Source: Paraktedonobacter sp035294465 (GTDB lineage Bacteria; Chloroflexota; Ktedonobacteria; Ktedonobacterales; Ktedonobacteraceae). From it: DNA of 28,102 nucleotides. Each line of letters starts with the position of its first letter. Position 1 is the stretch's first letter. The DNA lies in assembly GCA_035294465.1 (NCBI GenBank), contig DATGKW010000179.1:1-28102 (forward strand). The letters run 5' to 3'. Position numbers and translations under genes: made by a program. The notes beneath the pieces are model-generated. The model saw only the letters and a list, made by a program, of their open reading frames with translations. It had not been told where the DNA came from and made no database searches. Shown here piece by piece: positions 25,744-28,102 of this stretch.

Positions 25744-26424
25744 ATGGCACAGAGAAAATTACAAGAAAAGGATAGCGCGAAAGCAGAACAATCTCTGGCC
25801 CGCAAACAGCGCCAGGAACTGAAGGACGAACTGACCGAAAACTTCGCGAACCGCCCGCGCATGCCGAAGGACCGGCGACGCTTGATTATATTCTGCACAC
25901 TGGGTGCGATTGCCCTGCTTGCAGGCATTTTTACTATCCTGGTTTTGTTGCCCGCGCCTGCCGAAGAGCCGCACGGAGGGATCGCAGTAGGCACAGCAGC
26001 GCCTGAGTTCAATTTGCCGATCCAGGGAGGACCGGGCGCAGGCGGTACTCTTGACCTGCGCAGCTTGCGCGGGCATCCGGTGGTGATCAACTTCTGGTCC
26101 GAATCCTGTCAGCCGTGCCTCTCTGAGGTACCCTACCTGCGTGACATTTATGCCCATTACCACGCCGAGGGAGCTTTCATTCTACTGGGCATAGATCAGG
26201 CCGACCCGCGCGGAGATATCGGCACCTTCGGCCAGACTTTCAAGGTCAACTATCCCCTGCTTTTCGACCCAGGATCCGCAACCAACATCAAGTACGGGGT
26301 AACGTCGCTACCCATGACCTATTTCATTGATAGCAAGGGAATTGTCCGTTATGTGGTGCCGCAGCAGTTAACACCGCAGGCTATGGAGCAGGGTTTAGAG
26401 GCTATCGGCGTCACCATCTCCTGA
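25744..26424 (+). CDS. Membrane-anchored TlpA/ResA-like thiol-disulfide oxidoreductase
   Basis: 226 aa. A charged cytoplasmic N-terminus of about 45 residues precedes one membrane helix (about 47-69). The rest is an extracytoplasmic thioredoxin-fold domain: AVGTAAPEFNLP at 81-92, VVINFWSESCQPC at 113-125 with active-site Cys122 and Cys125, and the cis-proline loop TSLPMTYFID with Pro190. This is the redoxin/TlpA pattern used to reduce disulfides in secreted proteins, for example during cytochrome c maturation; a maturation partner is not in the window. AGGAGG 10 nt upstream supports ATG 25744. Convergent with the TetR gene. Confidence 0.92.
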   Translation: MAQRKLQEKDSAKAEQSLARKQRQELKDELTENFANRPRMPKDRRRLIIFCTLGAIALLAGIFTILVLLPAPAEEPHGGIAVGTAAPEFNLPIQGGPGAGGTLDLRSLRGHPVVINFWSESCQPCLSEVPYLRDIYAHYHAEGAFILLGIDQADPRGDIGTFGQTFKVNYPLLFDPGSATNIKYGVTSLPMTYFIDSKGIVRYVVPQQLTPQAMEQGLEAIGVTIS

Positions 26425-26449
26425 TCACCAGAGCCAGCAGAATCATTCC

Positions 26450-27037
26450 TCATTCGATCCCGTGAATGATCTCTTCGGCTGCCTGATGCCAATCGATGCT
26501 GCCCGGAGACAGATGCCAACGGACCATTAACCCATGCAGCATTGCTAGCACGATCTTTGCCTGGCATTCTACAGCCAGATGAGCTCGAAACTCCCCCCGC
26601 TCTACCCCGCTCGCGAGCACCCAGCGAAGACGTTGCTCTACTCGCTCAAACTGTTCTCGAATGTGTCCATGCAAGTCGGGCAGATGATGCGAGAGCGTCC
26701 AGCCCTCGATGAGTACGCGACAGGCGTCTGCCTCTGCTTCCACCTGCGCTCCAATGACTTCAATGGACAGGTGCAACAAAGCCTTCGGCGAGAGATTGGG
26801 AATCCAACGCTTTCGAATCGCTTCTTCTACCCCACAACTCCACCGTTCCGAGAGCGCCAGGTAGAGTGCTTCCTTAGAGGGATAGTAGAGATAGATGCCC
26901 CCACGCGAGAGTCCCGCTTCGGCAACCACATCTTGAATGGTCGTAGCATAGTATCCTTTGCGAGCAAAACAGCGAAGCGCCGCTTCCAGAATCTGGGCGC
27001 GCCGCGCCTCTTTTGCCGCAGGACTGATCTTAGGCAT
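26450..27037 (-). CDS. TetR/AcrR-family transcriptional regulator
   Basis: 195 aa from ATG 27037, with GAGGAG closely upstream. The N-terminal DNA-binding domain (about 10-58) has RRAQILEAALRCFARKGYYATTIQ followed by the helix-turn-helix VVAEAGLSRGGIYLYYPSKEAL. The C-terminal ligand domain is variable, as usual in the family, so the inducer is unknown. It is divergent from the small membrane protein at 27210. The shared 172-bp region carries a strong plus-strand promoter overlapped by a long palindrome, the usual layout for a TetR repressor controlling its neighbour. Confidence 0.94.
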   Translation of the reverse strand: MPKISPAAKEARRAQILEAALRCFARKGYYATTIQDVVAEAGLSRGGIYLYYPSKEALYLALSERWSCGVEEAIRKRWIPNLSPKALLHLSIEVIGAQVEAEADACRVLIEGWTLSHHLPDLHGHIREQFERVEQRLRWVLASGVERGEFRAHLAVECQAKIVLAMLHGLMVRWHLSPGSIDWHQAAEEIIHGIE

Positions 27038-27103
27038 AGCTTTCTCCTCACCTGAGCATCCCGATCGATCTGAGAACACAGAGAACATTCATGATGGCTC
27101 CTC

Positions 27104-27132
27104 TTGACACAGCGGTTAGCCGCGTTTAAAAT
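27104..27132 (+). promoter_or_regulatory. Promoter of the 131-aa membrane gene
   Basis: TTGACA (27104-27109), a 17-bp spacer, and TAAAAT (27127-27132). Perfect -35 and spacing. The predicted start point (about 27139) lies inside the palindrome at 27127-27161. Confidence 0.8.
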
Positions 27133-27161
27133 AAAAAGGACGGCCAGCCGTTTTTATTTTA
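27127..27161. promoter_or_regulatory. Candidate TetR operator palindrome
   Basis: Eleven-base arms TAAAATAAAAA and TTTTTATTTTA flank GGA-CGGC-CA-GCCG, so a second inner palindrome (CGGC/GCCG) sits near the middle. It overlaps the -10 box and the predicted transcription start, well placed for repression by the divergent TetR protein. Confidence 0.6.
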
Positions 27162-27209
27162 TCAAAGGCATGACTTGCCTCACCAGATCTTCTTTCGGAG
27201 GGTATCACT

Positions 27210-27605
27210 ATGATTCGTCTGCCGGTGCTGCATACACTCTGGTTCATCTTTGGCTCGGTTCTTCTGGCCGCCGGGCTGAACTTCTCGCTTGACCTGCTTA
27301 CCCACAGTCACCTCGGCGACGTGATTGGCCTGGTCTACTTTGCCGCCTTTGGCTTCTATTGCCTCCAAAATTTTGTGGGGTGCCGCGAATATCATTGTAT
27401 GATCACCGGCCCTGGCTTCACGCTCGCGGCCATCCTGATGCTGCTGCGCATTACCGGCCTTTTCGATCATGGCTTCGGCATCCCCTACCTACTCGGCGGT
27501 TTGGCTTCTCTCGTCGGGTTTACATTAGAATGGCGCTACTGGAAACGCACGGGGAGCCATTTTATCCAGCCCGCGCTGAACTCCTCTCCGAGTGAAAAGC
27601 AGTGA
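27210..27605 (+). CDS. Small hypothetical membrane protein, four predicted helices
   Basis: 131 aa, family not recognised. Hydrophobic segments are at about 7-28, 36-54, 66-82 and 91-107, with a polar Ser-rich C-terminus. The loop between helices 2 and 3 carries FVGCREYHC, with two Cys, a His and a Glu that could bind metal or a cofactor, although this is only suggestive. GGAGGG 7 nt before the ATG supports the start. Its promoter is overlapped by the probable TetR operator, so it is likely the main target of that regulator. Confidence 0.82.
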   Translation: MIRLPVLHTLWFIFGSVLLAAGLNFSLDLLTHSHLGDVIGLVYFAAFGFYCLQNFVGCREYHCMITGPGFTLAAILMLLRITGLFDHGFGIPYLLGGLASLVGFTLEWRYWKRTGSHFIQPALNSSPSEKQ

Positions 27606-27744
27606 AGCATTGATTGTTCTGGCTCCGGCCAGGATCTGTGCTCGCGACTTCTGCCTGGATAGAAAGGTAGCCGTCTTTGATCAGGCATCCACCCGGATAG
27701 GTATCCTCAAACCGTTGCTACGTCTCTAACTACCCCGCTTGAGC

Positions 27745-28102
27745 TTATCTCGCCCGGAAGAGGCGGCTCGCAAACAGGCCCAGGATGCCCAGGGCCAGGC
27801 ACGCCGAACCGACCTCCAGCCGCCCCGATGGCTGCCCAAGGTCCACCGCCGGCTGTGATGGTGGCGATTGCTGTCCAGGACCAGCACTCAATTGTGCAGA
27901 TGTTACAGGCGTGCTGGTTGGGGTGGGCGTAGATGCCCTCTTGCCATTTGTAGGTGCGCCGGTTGGAGCTGCGCGCTTTGTAGCTTGCTCATGAGCCCCC
28001 AGAATGGTACCGGTTGGAGCTGGCCCAACCTGCGAGGAAACACCAAACCGGCCGCTTGCCGAATTTGTCACGCCCCCACCATGCGGAAGCGCGGCAATTG
28101 CG
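27745..28102 (-). CDS. C-terminus of a surface or secreted protein with membrane anchor, cut by right edge
   Basis: The frame is open from the right edge to TAA at 27747-27745 (118 codons visible); a GTG at 28071 is in frame, but the reading continues unbroken beyond the window. The visible part is rich in Pro, Thr, Ser, Gly and Ala (including TPTPTSTPVT), typical of an extracellular stalk. It ends with one hydrophobic helix (ACLALGILGLFASRL) and a short basic tail (FRAR), a C-terminal membrane anchor. No LPxTG sortase motif is visible. The functional domain lies outside the window. Confidence 0.7.
   Translation of the reverse strand, partial: AIAALPHGGGVTNSASGRFGVSSQVGPAPTGTILGAHEQATKRAAPTGAPTNGKRASTPTPTSTPVTSAQLSAGPGQQSPPSQPAVDLGQPSGRLEVGSACLALGILGLFASRLFRAR

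Overview
This 28.1 kb window is ordinary chromosomal DNA of a Gram-positive-like, fairly GC-rich bacterium. The best fit is the phylum Chloroflexota, probably class Ktedonobacteria. Supporting signs are a tricorn protease, a type 2 isopentenyl diphosphate isomerase, a GH15 glucohydrolase, a T-box-controlled threonyl-tRNA synthetase, a DUF1385 protein beside rpmE, and a DUF2089/SHOCT/DUF4097-like operon. The taxonomic call is inference from gene content; there is no rRNA here. I see no tRNA gene, CRISPR array, intact insertion sequence or prophage.

Layout. 1-1778 (-): GH15 glucoamylase/trehalase, cut by the left edge. 2014-5247 (-): tricorn protease. 5248-5614: a gap with one good terminator and three further hairpins. 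5615-8282 (-): a three-gene operon (DUF2089 regulator, small SHOCT-like protein, 597-aa repeat protein) behind a near-consensus promoter. 8283-9114: an AT-rich scar with a truncated winged-helix gene and a short broken ORF. 9204-11347 (-): thrS with its T-box leader. 11461-13194 (+): small membrane protein, mobA, DUF4870-type membrane protein. 13191-14339 (-): fni. 14570-15976 (-): purB, with a possible 16-codon upstream ORF. 16198-17043 (+): membrane protein. 17379-20946 (+): rpmE, then an MGDG-synthase-like glycosyltransferase, a DUF1385 protein and a dual-specificity phosphatase. 21016-21900 (-): HAD phosphatase. 22102-23541 (+): HD-domain phosphohydrolase. 23549-25549 (-): TPR protein and a seven-helix membrane protein. 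25744-26424 (+): membrane-anchored thioredoxin-fold protein. 26450-27037 (-): TetR regulator, divergent from a small membrane protein at 27210-27605. 27745-28102 (-): C-terminus of a surface-anchored protein, cut by the right edge.

How the genes fit together. Most are housekeeping functions: translation (thrS, rpmE), purine synthesis (purB), isoprenoid synthesis (fni), molybdenum cofactor (mobA) and peptide turnover (tricorn). Two groups look like working units. The first is 5615-8282, where all three proteins carry the same short SHOCT-like helical module; it may be an envelope-stress or scaffold system and is the best candidate here for an under-described system. The second is 17689-20946, where a glycolipid-type glycosyltransferase, a DUF1385 membrane protein and a phosphatase lie close together on one strand.

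Regulatory DNA is unusually readable. There are clear -35/-10 pairs before the DUF2089 gene, thrS, the 154-aa membrane gene, rpmE and the gene at 27210; a complete T-box with terminator and antiterminator; and several long inverted repeats.
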